64,000 nt of DNA from Amycolatopsis nigrescens CSC17Ta-90 (GTDB lineage Bacteria; Actinomycetota; Actinomycetes; Mycobacteriales; Pseudonocardiaceae), in assembly GCF_000384315.1 (NCBI RefSeq), contig NZ_ARVW01000001.1:1249746-1313745 (forward strand). Reading direction: 5' to 3'. Positions within the stretch are counted from its first letter, which is position 1, and the number at the start of each line of letters is the position of its first letter. The notes below the pieces were generated by a model that worked only from the letters and a program-made list of their open reading frames with translations, was not told the DNA's origin and ran no database searches. Position numbers and translations under genes: made by a program. This document shows positions 50,281 to 59,203 of this stretch, piece after piece.

Positions 50281-52155
50281 TCAGCGCTGGAGCCGGTGCA
50301 GCTTGATCGCGAGTTGCAGCTCCAGCGCCCGCTCGGGTTCCTGCCAGTCCGCGCCGAGCAGCGAGCCGATCCGGTCCAGCCGCTGCACCACGGTGTTCAC
50401 GTGCACGTGCAGCACGTCCTTGGCCCTGGTCAGGTTGGCGCCACAGGAGAAGTAGGCGCGCAGGGTGTCCACCAGCGCGGTGCCGCGGCGGGCGTCGTAG
50501 TCCAGCACCGGGCCGAGTGTCGCGCGCAGGTACCCGGCGAGGTCGGCCCGGTCGCCGAGGAGCTGGCCGACGAAACCGAGCCCGGCCATCGAAGCGCCCT
50601 CGCCGGCGCGGCCTAGCGCGAGCAGCGCGCGGACGCACTTCGCCGCCTCGGCGTGGGCTTCGGCCAGTGCGGCGGGGCCGGTGACCGGACCGGCCGCGCC
50701 CACCGTCACCGGGCAGTCCACGGCCGTGCCGAGCTCGGCGGCCACCGTGGCGGCCAGCTCGTCCACCGCGTCGGCGCCCGCCAGCAGTACCACCTCCTCG
50801 GCGTGCACCCCGACCAGGCCGCCGTAGCGCGCCGCGGCCATCGCCAGCCGCCGTCTCGGCACCCGCTCCGCGTGCGCGACCAGCACCGCCTGCGGCGCGC
50901 CGAGGTCGACGCCGAGCCGGTGCCCGCGCGCGATCAGCGCGTCCGGGTTGCGCCCCGGCGCGGTCAGCAGGTCGGTGAGCAGCTCGCCGCGCACCTCGTC
51001 CTCGGCGCTGGCCACCGACCGGCGCCGCATCAGCAGCAGCGCGGCCACCACAGCGGCCCGTTCGAACAACCGCCGATCCGCGTCGGCCAGCTCGGCCCGT
51101 CCGGTCAGCACCAGGCTGCCGAGCAGGTCCTGCCCCGCCCGCACCGCGCACACCCAAGTGTCCGAATTGGACGGTCCCGGCCGCGCGGTGCGCACCGCGC
51201 GGCCGGTGCGGCGGGAGGCGGCGACGTCCTCCTCCGACGGCGCCAACGGCACCCGTCCGGTGTGCGCCAGCTCGTGACCGTCCGCGTCGTACAGCGCGAT
51301 CCCGCCGTGCAGCACCGAAGCCACCGCGGCCGCGACCTCCGGCACGTCCCCGCCGCGCAGCACCAGGTCCATCAGCTGGTCGTGCGCGTTCTCGGCGTGG
51401 TGCATGGCCTCGTTGTGCGCGCTGATCGTCTCGTTCGCCGCGTTCAGCCCGGCCAGCGCGCGCCGGGTCTCGTCCAGCAGCCGGGCGTTGTCCAGCGCGA
51501 TGGCCGCGTGGTCGGCGAGGGAGGACAGCAGTGCGACCTCTTCCGGGGAGAACTCCCGCGCCGCGCGGTTCGACGCGTACAGCACGCCGATCACCTCGCT
51601 GCCGATTGCCAGCGGCACACCGAGGATCGCGGTGAGCCCCTCGTCGCGGACCGCGGTGTCGATCGTCCGGGTGTGCGCGAACCGCTCGTCGCGGAAGTAG
51701 TCCGGGGTCGCGTACGGCCTGGCGGTCTGCGCGACCAGCCCGCCGAGGCCCTCCCCCATGCCCAGCTTGAGGTCCTGGAACAGCGCCGACACCGACCCGT
51801 CGGTCACCCGCATGTAGGTGGTGCCCGCCGCCTCGTCGTTCAGGCTCAGGTACGAGACGTCCACGCCGAGCAGCAGCCGCGACCGCCGCACGATCGAGCG
51901 CAGCACCGCGTCCGGGTCGCGCTGGCGGGCCAGGTCGCTCGCGGTGTCGAAGAGCGCGGTCAGCTCCGCCTCGCGCCGCCGATGCCCGACGAGGGTGCGC
52001 CGGATCCGCAGCGCCAGCTCGGTGGCCGGACCCAGCTCGGCGCCTGCCTCGCCGCGCGCGCGGGCGGTGACCGCCACCTCCGCCAGCCGCTCGCCGCTCG
52101 CGCCGTCGGCGAGCAGTTCGAGCAGCCGTCGGATCTCAGCAGCCTGGTCGGACAC
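50281..52155 (-). CDS. GAF-domain PucR-type transcriptional regulator
   Basis: The 624-residue protein has an N-terminal helical segment, a GAF domain (residues about 80-225, LGVDVSYLSLNDEAAGTTYM to FSPEEVALLSSLADHAAIAL), a long linker domain and a C-terminal PucR-type helix-turn-helix (LVDTLRAYFSCGANLTRAKD, then VLHVHVNTVVQRLDRI). Such proteins activate catabolic operons. It is the last gene after a 3-hydroxybutyrate dehydrogenase and an MFS transporter and most likely controls them. Confidence 0.9.
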   Translation of the reverse strand: MSDQAAEIRRLLELLADGASGERLAEVAVTARARGEAGAELGPATELALRIRRTLVGHRRREAELTALFDTASDLARQRDPDAVLRSIVRRSRLLLGVDVSYLSLNDEAAGTTYMRVTDGSVSALFQDLKLGMGEGLGGLVAQTARPYATPDYFRDERFAHTRTIDTAVRDEGLTAILGVPLAIGSEVIGVLYASNRAAREFSPEEVALLSSLADHAAIALDNARLLDETRRALAGLNAANETISAHNEAMHHAENAHDQLMDLVLRGGDVPEVAAAVASVLHGGIALYDADGHELAHTGRVPLAPSEEDVAASRRTGRAVRTARPGPSNSDTWVCAVRAGQDLLGSLVLTGRAELADADRRLFERAAVVAALLLMRRRSVASAEDEVRGELLTDLLTAPGRNPDALIARGHRLGVDLGAPQAVLVAHAERVPRRRLAMAAARYGGLVGVHAEEVVLLAGADAVDELAATVAAELGTAVDCPVTVGAAGPVTGPAALAEAHAEAAKCVRALLALGRAGEGASMAGLGFVGQLLGDRADLAGYLRATLGPVLDYDARRGTALVDTLRAYFSCGANLTRAKDVLHVHVNTVVQRLDRIGSLLGADWQEPERALELQLAIKLHRLQR

Positions 52156-52170
52156 GAGCGCATCCTGTCA

Positions 52171-53520
52171 CTACCGGCGCGCGACCGCTGGTGCCTGCCC
52201 GGCAGGCTCGTCATGCTCGGCTTCCAGTGAAAGGCCGCGGGTCTCCTTGGCGCACAACAGCGCGGCCACGGTCAGCACGCACATGCCGACCACGTACAGC
52301 GACACCGCGACCGTCCCGCCGAAGCTGCGGAACAGCGCCACGGCCACCAGCGGGGCCAGCGCGCCGGCCGCGATCGAGGACAGCTGGCCGCCGATCGACA
52401 TCCCGGTGTAACGGACCCTGGTGCCGAACTGCTCGGTGAAGAACGCGGCCTGCGGCCCGTACATCGCGCCGTGCAGCACCAGTCCGACGGTCGCGGCCAG
52501 CACGATCACCGGCGCGGACCTGGTGTCCAGCAACGCGAAGAACGCGAAACTCCAGCCCGCCATCGCGATCGCGCCGAACAGGTACACCGGCTTTCGGCCG
52601 ACCCGGTCCGAAAGCGCGCCCCACAGCGGAATGCTGACGAAGTGCACCGCCGAACCGATCAGCACCGCGTTCAGCCCGGCCGACTTCGGCAGTTCGAGCG
52701 GGCCGGTGACGTAGACCAGGATGAACGCGGTGAGCACGTAGTACGACACGTTCTCCGCCATCCGCGCGCCGATGGTGATCAGCACCTGCCGCCAGTGCGA
52801 GCGGAACACCTCCAGCACCGGCAGATGCCTGCCCTCGCCGCGGCGCTCGGCCCGCTGCCTGGCAGCGAGGAACACCGGCGACTCGCTGACCGCGAGCCGG
52901 ATCCACAGCCCGATCCCCACCAGCACCCCGGAGAGCAGGAACGGCACCCGCCAGCCCCAGGACATGAACGCGGCGTCGGTCTGGGTGGCGGCCAGTACCG
53001 CCAGCACCGCGGTGGCCAGCAGGTTCCCGCCGGGCGCACCGCACTGCGGCCAGGACGCCCAGAATCCGCGCCGCCGGTCGTCGCCGTGCTCGGAGACGAT
53101 CAGCACCGCACCGCCCCATTCGCCGCCGAGCGCGAAACCCTGCACCAGGCGCAGCAGGGTGAGCAGCAGCGGCGCAACGGCGCCGACCGCGGCGTAGGTC
53201 GGCAGCAGTCCCATCGCGAAGGTCGAGCCGCCCATCAGCAGCAGGCTGAGCACGAGCAGCTTCTTCCGCCCGATCCGGTCGCCGAAGTGGCCGAACACCA
53301 GCCCGCCGAGCGGCCTTGCCAGGAAACCGATCGCGTAGGTGGTGAAGGACAGCAGCGTGCCGGTCAGCGGGTCGGTGTTCGGGAAGAACAGCTTGTTGAA
53401 CACCAGCGCCGCGGCCGAGGTGTAGAGGAAGAAGTCGTACCACTCGACGGTGGTGCCGATCAGGCTGGCACCGACCACTTTCACGATCGACCGGCGGCCG
53501 GGGACGGGCGGGGAGGACAC
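52171..53520 (-). CDS. MFS transporter, metabolite:H+ symporter type
   Basis: The 449-residue protein has 12 hydrophobic spans and the MHS-type signatures IGTTVEWYDFFLYTSAAALV, RPLGGLVFGHFGDRIGRKK and LLRLVQGFALGGEWGGAVLI. Relatives (ShiA, KgtP, ProP) import organic acids or osmolytes by proton symport. The GTG at 53520 sits at the right distance from AAGGAG; two earlier GTGs overlap that site. Placed with 3-hydroxybutyrate dehydrogenase, it probably imports 3-hydroxybutyrate or a related acid. Confidence 0.9.
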   Translation of the reverse strand: MSSPPVPGRRSIVKVVGASLIGTTVEWYDFFLYTSAAALVFNKLFFPNTDPLTGTLLSFTTYAIGFLARPLGGLVFGHFGDRIGRKKLLVLSLLLMGGSTFAMGLLPTYAAVGAVAPLLLTLLRLVQGFALGGEWGGAVLIVSEHGDDRRRGFWASWPQCGAPGGNLLATAVLAVLAATQTDAAFMSWGWRVPFLLSGVLVGIGLWIRLAVSESPVFLAARQRAERRGEGRHLPVLEVFRSHWRQVLITIGARMAENVSYYVLTAFILVYVTGPLELPKSAGLNAVLIGSAVHFVSIPLWGALSDRVGRKPVYLFGAIAMAGWSFAFFALLDTRSAPVIVLAATVGLVLHGAMYGPQAAFFTEQFGTRVRYTGMSIGGQLSSIAAGALAPLVAVALFRSFGGTVAVSLYVVGMCVLTVAALLCAKETRGLSLEAEHDEPAGQAPAVARR

Positions 53521-53565
53521 AACGATCACCACTCCTTCGTGGGTCTTTGCGGGGTCGGAGAAACT

Positions 53566-54330
53566 TCAGGCGGCGGTCCAGCCGCCGTCCACCGGCAGCG
53601 ACGCGCCGGTGAGCTGCCCGGCCCGCGGACCGCACAGCCACCGCACCAGCGCGGCCACGTCTTCGGGTTCGACCAGCCGCTTGATCGCCGCGCGGGCGAG
53701 CAGGACCTGTTCGAGCACCTGCTCCGCGTCCAGCCCGTGCGCCAGTGCCTGCGCTTCGACCTGGCCGGTCACCAACGGGGTGCGGACATAGCCAGGACTG
53801 ACGCAGTTGCTGGTCACCCCGTGTTCGGCCCCCTCCAGCGCGGCGACCTTCGAGAGCCCTTCGAGGGCGTGCTTCGCGGCGACATACCCGGCTTTGAACG
53901 GGCTGGCGCGCAGACCGTGCACGCTGGACACGTTCACGATCCGACCCCAGCCGCGGGTGTACATGTACGGCAGGCACCGGCGGATCAGCAGGAAGGGCGC
54001 GGTGACCATCACCTGCTGCATCCGCGTGAACCGCTCCGGCTCGAACTCGGGCAACGCGGCGACGTGCTGGAAACCGGCGTTGTTCACCAGGATGTCCAGC
54101 TCGGCCGGCAACCGGTCCAGAACAGTGGACTCGGCGAGATCGACGAGGTCGACCGGATGCGCCCAGCCGCCGACCTGGTCCGCCACCGCTTCGGCCGAGG
54201 CACGGTCGCGGTCCAGCACGTGCACCTTGGCGCCCGCCTCGGCGAGCGCCATGGCGCAGGCCGCGCCGATCCCGCTGCCGGCCCCGGTCACCAGGGCGAC
54301 CCTGCCATCGAGGTCACTTCTCGGAGTCAC
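53566..54330 (-). CDS. 3-hydroxybutyrate dehydrogenase-like SDR
   Basis: A 254-residue SDR with VALVTGAGSGIGAACAMAL, DILVNNAGFQHVA, VSSVHGLRASPFKAGYVAAK (catalytic Ser, Tyr, Lys) and ASLPVDGGWTA. The NNAGFQHVA and HGL..SPFK features match bacterial D-3-hydroxybutyrate dehydrogenases, which convert 3-hydroxybutyrate to acetoacetate. TAACGT lies 8 bases before the GTG with no ribosome site, consistent with a leaderless mRNA. It is first in an operon with the MFS transporter and PucR-like regulator. Confidence 0.85.
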   Translation of the reverse strand: MTPRSDLDGRVALVTGAGSGIGAACAMALAEAGAKVHVLDRDRASAEAVADQVGGWAHPVDLVDLAESTVLDRLPAELDILVNNAGFQHVAALPEFEPERFTRMQQVMVTAPFLLIRRCLPYMYTRGWGRIVNVSSVHGLRASPFKAGYVAAKHALEGLSKVAALEGAEHGVTSNCVSPGYVRTPLVTGQVEAQALAHGLDAEQVLEQVLLARAAIKRLVEPEDVAALVRWLCGPRAGQLTGASLPVDGGWTAA

Positions 54331-54420
54331 AGGCGACGACGTTAAGCGCGGCCACGGCGGCGGACCATGTGCCCGACGGCCACAAGATGCCGCGAGCGGG
54401 TGGCGCCTCGCACCACCCGG

Positions 54421-54840
54421 CTAGTCGTTGAGCGCGGCGGCGACCTTGTCGCAGAGTTCGGCGAACAGGTGCTGCTCCCCTGGCGTGAGCACCGACGCGG
54501 CGAGGTCGGCGGCTTCGCGGCGGCTGTGCGCGGCACGGGTCAGGAACTCCTCGCCCGCCTCGGTGAGCGACATGGTGTGCGTGCGCCGGTCCGCGCCGGC
54601 CGCGGCCTGGCCGACCAGCGCGCGATCCTTGAGCACCCGCAACGCCTTCGAGGTGGACTGCCGGGAGATGCCCAACGCGTCGCTCAGCCGCGACGGGGCC
54701 ATCGGGCCGCGGATCCGGAGCGTCTCCAGCAGGTCGTACTGCTGCCAGGTGACCTGCTCGGGGTTCATCCTGGTGCGCCGGGCGACCAGCACGCACTGCA
54801 GCATCGACAGCGCGTCCTCCAGCTCCGCCTTGGTTGCCAT
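54421..54840 (-). CDS. MarR family transcriptional regulator
   Basis: The 139-residue protein has the MarR plan: VTWQQYDLLETLRIRGPMAP, SRLSDALGISRQSTSKALRV (recognition helix) and ADRRTHTMSLTEAG (wing). The ATG at 54840 has no good ribosome site but CATACT lies 6 bases upstream, so a leaderless transcript is possible. It is divergent from a UvrA-like gene, with a palindrome between them, and probably represses it. Confidence 0.9.
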   Translation of the reverse strand: MATKAELEDALSMLQCVLVARRTRMNPEQVTWQQYDLLETLRIRGPMAPSRLSDALGISRQSTSKALRVLKDRALVGQAAAGADRRTHTMSLTEAGEEFLTRAAHSRREAADLAASVLTPGEQHLFAELCDKVAAALND

Positions 54841-54887
54841 GGGGCAAGTATGACACCCGGGTTGCACCAGCTCGCCCTGGCCAGATA

Positions 54888-54903
54888 GTTTCCAAGGGGA
54901 AAC
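54888..54903. promoter_or_regulatory. Palindrome between MarR and UvrA-like genes
   Basis: GTTTCCAAGGGGAAAC is a perfect inverted repeat with six-base arms (54888-54893 and 54898-54903), just upstream of the UvrA-like gene's ribosome site GGAGG (54910-54914). It is the likely MarR operator. Confidence 0.55.
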
Positions 54904-54921
54904 CATTATGGAGGTACGGGC

Positions 54922-57189
54922 ATGACTCCGCTGGACTCGATAGTCCTGAAGGGCGCACACGAGCACAACCTGAAGAACGTCTCCCTGCGCATCCCCAAGG
55001 ACCGGCTCACCGTGTTCACCGGGGTCTCCGGTTCCGGCAAGTCCTCGATCGTGTTCGGCACCATCGCGGTGGAGTCGCAGCGCCAGCTCAACGAGACTTT
55101 CAGCTGGTTCATCCGGAACCGGCTGCCCAAGTACGAAGCCCCGCGGGCGGAGTCGATCGAAAACCTGTCCACCGCGGTGGTGGTGGACCAGAAACCGGTC
55201 GGCGGGAACTCGCGCTCCACCGTGGGCACCATGACCGAGATCCACTCCATCCTGCGGGTGCTTTTCTCCCGGCACGGGAAACCCGTCGCCGGACCGTCCA
55301 CTGTGTACTCGTTCAACCACCCGCAGGGCATGTGCGGCGAATGCGAGGGGCTCGGCCGCACGGTCCGCCTCGACCTGGCGAAGCTGCTGCACGAGGACAG
55401 GTCGCTGAACGAGGGCGCGATCGACTTCCCGTCCTTCGCGGTCGGCACCTTCCAGTGGCAGCTCTACGCCGAGTCGGGCCTGTTCGACCCGGACAAGCCG
55501 CTGCGCGAGTTCACCGCGGAGGAACGCGAGCTGCTGCTGCACGGCGGCGGGTTCAAGGTGGACCGCCGGGGCCGCAACGGAATCTACAAGAACGAGTACG
55601 AAGGCGTCGTCACCAGGTTCACCCGCCGCTACCTCAAACGCGAGCTGTTCGACGCGCTCGGCGAGAAGGAGCGCCGGGCCGCCGAGCGGGTGGTGCACCA
55701 GGGGCCGTGCCCGGTCTGCCACGGCGCGCGCCTCAACCAGGCGGCGCTGCGCTCGAAGATCGGCGGGCGGACCATCGCGGACTACTCGGCGATGGAGGTC
55801 GGCGAGCTGATCCCCGAGCTGGAGCGGATCGACGACGAGGTGGCGAAACCGGTGGCCGAAGCCGCGCTCGCCGCCCTGCGCCGGATCGAGGACGTCGGCC
55901 TTTCCTACCTCAGCCTGGACCGGGAGACCTCGACGCTGTCCGGCGGTGAAGGGCAGCGGCTGAAGACCGTGCGGCACCTCGGCAGCAGCCTCACCGGCCT
56001 GACCTACATCTTCGACGAGCCAAGCGTCGGCCTGCACCCGCGCGACGTGCACCGGCTCAACGAGCTGCTGCTCGCGTTGCGGGACAAGGGAAACACCGTG
56101 CTGGTAGTGGAGCACGACCGGGACGTGATCGGGATCGCCGACCGGGTGGTCGACCTCGGGCCCGGCGCCGGCGGCCACGGCGGCGAGGTGGTCTTCGAGG
56201 GCACCGTCGCCGGCCTGCGCGAGTCCGACACGCTGACCGGGCAACGCCTCCGGCAAGTGCCCGCGCTGAAGGGCGACTACCGCACCCCGACCGGCGCACT
56301 GCCCATCCGGGACGCCGACCTGCACAACCTGAAGAACGTCTCGCTGGACATCCCGACCGGCGTGCTCACCGCGGTCACCGGGGTGGCGGGTTCCGGCAAG
56401 AGCACGCTGATCTCGAACGTGTTCACCCAGCAGCACCCCGGCGCGACCGTGGTCGACCAGTCCGCGATCGGCACCAGCTCGCGTTCCACCCCGGCGACCT
56501 ACACCGACATCATGGACACCGTGCGCAAGCTGTTCGCCAGTGCCAACGGGGTGGACGCCGGGCTGTTCAGCTTCAACTCGGCCGGCGGCTGCCCGGAATG
56601 CGGCGGCCACGGCGTGCTGCGGACCGACCTCGCCTACCTCGACCCGGTCACCACCACCTGCGAGCTCTGCCACGGCCGCCGCTTCCGCGAGGAGGTACTG
56701 GCCTACCGGCTCGATGGAAAGTCCATTGTGGACGTACTAGCGCTGACCGTCGAGGAGGCGCTCGGCTACTTCACCGAACGGTCCGTGCTGCGCAAGCTGT
56801 CCACACTGGACGAAGTCGGGCTCGGCTACCTCACCCTCGGGCAGCCGCTGAGCACCCTGTCCGGCGGCGAGCGGCAGCGGATCAAGCTCGCGCACCGGCT
56901 GGGCGAGACGGCCGGGATCTACGTGTTCGACGAGCCGACCACCGGCCTGCACATGGCCGACATCGACGTCCTGCTCGCGCTGCTGGACCGGCTGGTGGAC
57001 GGCGGCAACACGGTGCTGGTGGTGGAACACGACCTGGACGTGGTCAAGCACGCCGACTGGGTGATCGACCTCGGCCCCGAAGCCGGCCGCGACGGCGGCC
57101 AGGTCGTCTTCCAGGGCACCCCGTCGGATCTCTTGCACGCCACCGGTTCCCACACCGCCACCCACCTCCGCGCCTCCCTCCCCGGCTAG
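54922..57189 (+). CDS. UvrA-like ABC ATPase (drug resistance-type paralogue)
   Basis: A 755-residue protein with two ABC ATPase halves. FTGVSGSGKSSIVFGTI and VTGVAGSGKSTLISNVF are the Walker A loops, LSGGEGQRLK and LSGGERQRIK the signatures, and zinc-finger cysteine pairs (CGECEG, CPVCHG, CPECGG, CELCHG) lie between. At 755 residues it is shorter than housekeeping UvrA (about 950) and lacks the UvrB-binding insertion region. Such paralogues (UvrA2/DrrC-type) are linked to resistance to DNA-binding drugs. Regulation by the divergent MarR protein fits that role. Confidence 0.9.
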   Translation: MTPLDSIVLKGAHEHNLKNVSLRIPKDRLTVFTGVSGSGKSSIVFGTIAVESQRQLNETFSWFIRNRLPKYEAPRAESIENLSTAVVVDQKPVGGNSRSTVGTMTEIHSILRVLFSRHGKPVAGPSTVYSFNHPQGMCGECEGLGRTVRLDLAKLLHEDRSLNEGAIDFPSFAVGTFQWQLYAESGLFDPDKPLREFTAEERELLLHGGGFKVDRRGRNGIYKNEYEGVVTRFTRRYLKRELFDALGEKERRAAERVVHQGPCPVCHGARLNQAALRSKIGGRTIADYSAMEVGELIPELERIDDEVAKPVAEAALAALRRIEDVGLSYLSLDRETSTLSGGEGQRLKTVRHLGSSLTGLTYIFDEPSVGLHPRDVHRLNELLLALRDKGNTVLVVEHDRDVIGIADRVVDLGPGAGGHGGEVVFEGTVAGLRESDTLTGQRLRQVPALKGDYRTPTGALPIRDADLHNLKNVSLDIPTGVLTAVTGVAGSGKSTLISNVFTQQHPGATVVDQSAIGTSSRSTPATYTDIMDTVRKLFASANGVDAGLFSFNSAGGCPECGGHGVLRTDLAYLDPVTTTCELCHGRRFREEVLAYRLDGKSIVDVLALTVEEALGYFTERSVLRKLSTLDEVGLGYLTLGQPLSTLSGGERQRIKLAHRLGETAGIYVFDEPTTGLHMADIDVLLALLDRLVDGGNTVLVVEHDLDVVKHADWVIDLGPEAGRDGGQVVFQGTPSDLLHATGSHTATHLRASLPG

Positions 57190-57191
57190 TC

Positions 57192-57240
57192 CGTGAAGGG
57201 CACCTTGCCTACGTTGAAGGTAGGCAAGGTGCCCTTCACG
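57192..57240. terminator. Perfect 21-bp hairpin between convergent genes
   Basis: The arms 57192-57212 and 57220-57240 are perfectly complementary inverted copies (cgtgaagggcaccttgcct plus two bases) around the loop gttgaag. The hairpin separates the UvrA-like and threonine-dehydratase genes and contains the TGA of the latter. It can terminate in both directions. Confidence 0.75.
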
Positions 57241-58198
57241 ACATGTCGCGAACGGTGGCGCGGAGTTCGGTGACGGAGGCGTTGGCGCCGGTGAACACGA
57301 TGGCGACCCGTTGCGACGCAAAGGAAGAAGCGTGCGTGAGGACGGCGGCGAGTGCGGCCGCGCCGGCGCCTTCGACGAGCGTGTGCGCGTCGCGCAGGGC
57401 GACCCACTGCGCCTCGCGAATGGCCTCGTCCTCGACCAGCAGGAAATCCGCGAGATGCGCGCGGAGCAGCCGCTGGGTGAGTTCGAAGCCGGAACCGGTG
57501 GCCAGCCCTTCGACCACGGTCTCGTTCGGCCTTTCCAGCAGCCGGCCGGCTCGCCAGGAGTCGTGCGCGGCCGGTGCCGCGGCGGACTGCACGGCGATGA
57601 CCCGGCAGCCCGGCGCCACCGCCGCAGCGGCGAGACACGCCGCGGCCGCGCCGCTGCCCCCGCCGACCGGCACTACCACCGCGTCCAACTCGGGCTCCCG
57701 CTCGAAGATCTCCAAGTACGCGGTGGCCACCCCGGCCACCAGCGCCGGTTCGTCGGCGGCGCTGACCAGCCGCGCGCCCCGCTCGACGGCCAGCTTCCCG
57801 GCGTACGCCCTGGCCTGGTCGAAGGCGGCGCCGTACTCGATCAGCTCGGCGCCGAGCGCGCGCACGGCCGCGGCCTTGGCGGGGTTGGGGTGCTCCGGCA
57901 TCACGATCGTGCAAGGGCTGCCGAACCGCGCGGCCGCGTAGGCCAGCGACTGCGCGTGGTTGCCGGTGGAGTAGCCGAGCACCCCGCGGCGGCGCTCGTC
58001 CGGGGTCATCCCGGCCAGCAGGTTGAGCCCGCCGCGGACCTTGAACGCGCCGGTCGGCTGCACGTTCTCGTGCTTGACCAGCACGGTCGCCCCGGTGGCG
58101 CGGTCGAGCAGCGGGTAGGACCGCAGCGGGGTCGGGGTCAGCTCGGCGGCCAGCAGGCGACAGGCCAGCAGCGCGTCGGTGATCGTGGGAAGGCTCAT
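57236..58198 (-). CDS. Threonine/serine dehydratase-like PLP enzyme
   Basis: The 320-residue protein is a fold type II PLP enzyme. KHENVQPTGAFKVRGGLNLL contains the PLP lysine motif, YSTGNHAQSLAYAA binds the cofactor ring and VVVPVGGGSGAAAACL binds the phosphate. This is the catabolic threonine dehydratase/serine racemase group without the regulatory ACT domain, so it is not the isoleucine-biosynthetic type. It deaminates Thr or Ser, or acts on hydroxyaspartate-like substrates. It is divergent from a LysR regulator. Confidence 0.9.
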   Translation of the reverse strand: MSLPTITDALLACRLLAAELTPTPLRSYPLLDRATGATVLVKHENVQPTGAFKVRGGLNLLAGMTPDERRRGVLGYSTGNHAQSLAYAAARFGSPCTIVMPEHPNPAKAAAVRALGAELIEYGAAFDQARAYAGKLAVERGARLVSAADEPALVAGVATAYLEIFEREPELDAVVVPVGGGSGAAAACLAAAAVAPGCRVIAVQSAAAPAAHDSWRAGRLLERPNETVVEGLATGSGFELTQRLLRAHLADFLLVEDEAIREAQWVALRDAHTLVEGAGAAALAAVLTHASSFASQRVAIVFTGANASVTELRATVRDMS

Positions 58199-58253
58199 GC
58201 CGCTCACGGTGGCACCCGGAGACGTATAGGTCCAATACAGCTTTTCGCCATTT

Positions 58254-58272
58254 GCATAGGCGCGATCTATGC
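58254..58272. promoter_or_regulatory. LysR-type box between dehydratase and LysR genes
   Basis: GCATAGGCGCGATCTATGC has six-base inverted arms around a 7-bp centre and contains a T-N11-A core, the classic LysR binding pattern. It ends 8 bases before the LysR ATG, where binding would repress the regulator and, with TATAGG-type sequence further left, could activate the dehydratase. Confidence 0.6.
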
Positions 58273-58280
58273 TTTGCCGG

Positions 58281-59183
58281 ATGTTCGACCTCACCCGCCT
58301 CCGCGTGCTGGCGGCCGTGGCCAAGGAGGGCTCGGTGACGGCGGCCGCCGAGGCGCTGCACTACGCCCAGCCTTCGGTGAGCCACCACCTGGCCAGGCTG
58401 GAGGCCGAGGCCGGCGTGCCGCTGGTGCAGCGGGCCGGCCGGGGCGTCCGGCTCACCGAAGCGGGCAGGCTGCTGGCCGAACGCGCCGAGGAGATCCTCG
58501 GGCACGTGGAGTCGGTGCACACCGAACTCGCCGCGCACGCCGGGCTGCGCACCGGCCGGGTCCGACTCGCCGCGTTCCCGTCGGCGCTGGCCACCCTGGT
58601 GCCGGCGGCCGCGGCGCATCTGGCGGCCGAGCACCCCGGCATCGAACTCTCCCTCACCGAGGCCGAACCGCCGACCGCCATGACCGCGCTCCGCAACGGC
58701 GAAGTGGACGTCGCGCTGGTCTTCGAGCACCGCGCGACGGAACCGGCCGATCTCCGGCACACCACCCTGGTCCCGTTGCTGGAGGAACCGCTCTACCTGG
58801 TCACCCCCGCCGATCGCGACTGGCGGGGGCCGCGCTCGAAACTGGCCACCTACGCCGGCGAGCGCTGGATCGCCGGCTGCACCCGCTGCCGGGCGAACCT
58901 GGTGGCAGCCTGCGCGGCGGCCGGGTTCAGCCCGGAGATCAGGTTCGAGACCGACGACTACGTGGCGGTGCAGGCGCTGGTCGCGGCCGGACTCGGGGTC
59001 AGCATGCTGTCCGGGCTGGCGCTGACCGCGAGCCGCAACCCGGACGTACGGATCGACCGGATCCCCGGGAAACGCCGGCGCGTGCTGGTCGCGAACTACG
59101 GCCGACCACCGGCACCCCTGCCGGTGCAGGCGCTCGTCAAGGCGCTCGAAGCGACCGGCCCGACCGGGGCATGGCCGCGCTGA
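58281..59183 (+). CDS. LysR family transcriptional regulator
   Basis: The 300-residue protein has the N-terminal LysR helix-turn-helix (LTRLRVLAAVAKEGSVTAAA, then LHYAQPSVSHHLARLEAEAG) and a periplasmic-binding-like effector domain (GRVRLAAFPSALATLVPAAA, and YVAVQALVAAGLGVSMLSGL). The ATG at 58281 begins the family-typical sequence; an ATG at 58269 is also in frame. It is divergent from the dehydratase gene and most likely regulates it. Confidence 0.92.
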   Translation: MFDLTRLRVLAAVAKEGSVTAAAEALHYAQPSVSHHLARLEAEAGVPLVQRAGRGVRLTEAGRLLAERAEEILGHVESVHTELAAHAGLRTGRVRLAAFPSALATLVPAAAAHLAAEHPGIELSLTEAEPPTAMTALRNGEVDVALVFEHRATEPADLRHTTLVPLLEEPLYLVTPADRDWRGPRSKLATYAGERWIAGCTRCRANLVAACAAAGFSPEIRFETDDYVAVQALVAAGLGVSMLSGLALTASRNPDVRIDRIPGKRRRVLVANYGRPPAPLPVQALVKALEATGPTGAWPR

Positions 59184-59203
59184 ACCGCGCTAGGGTCTGG
59201 CGC

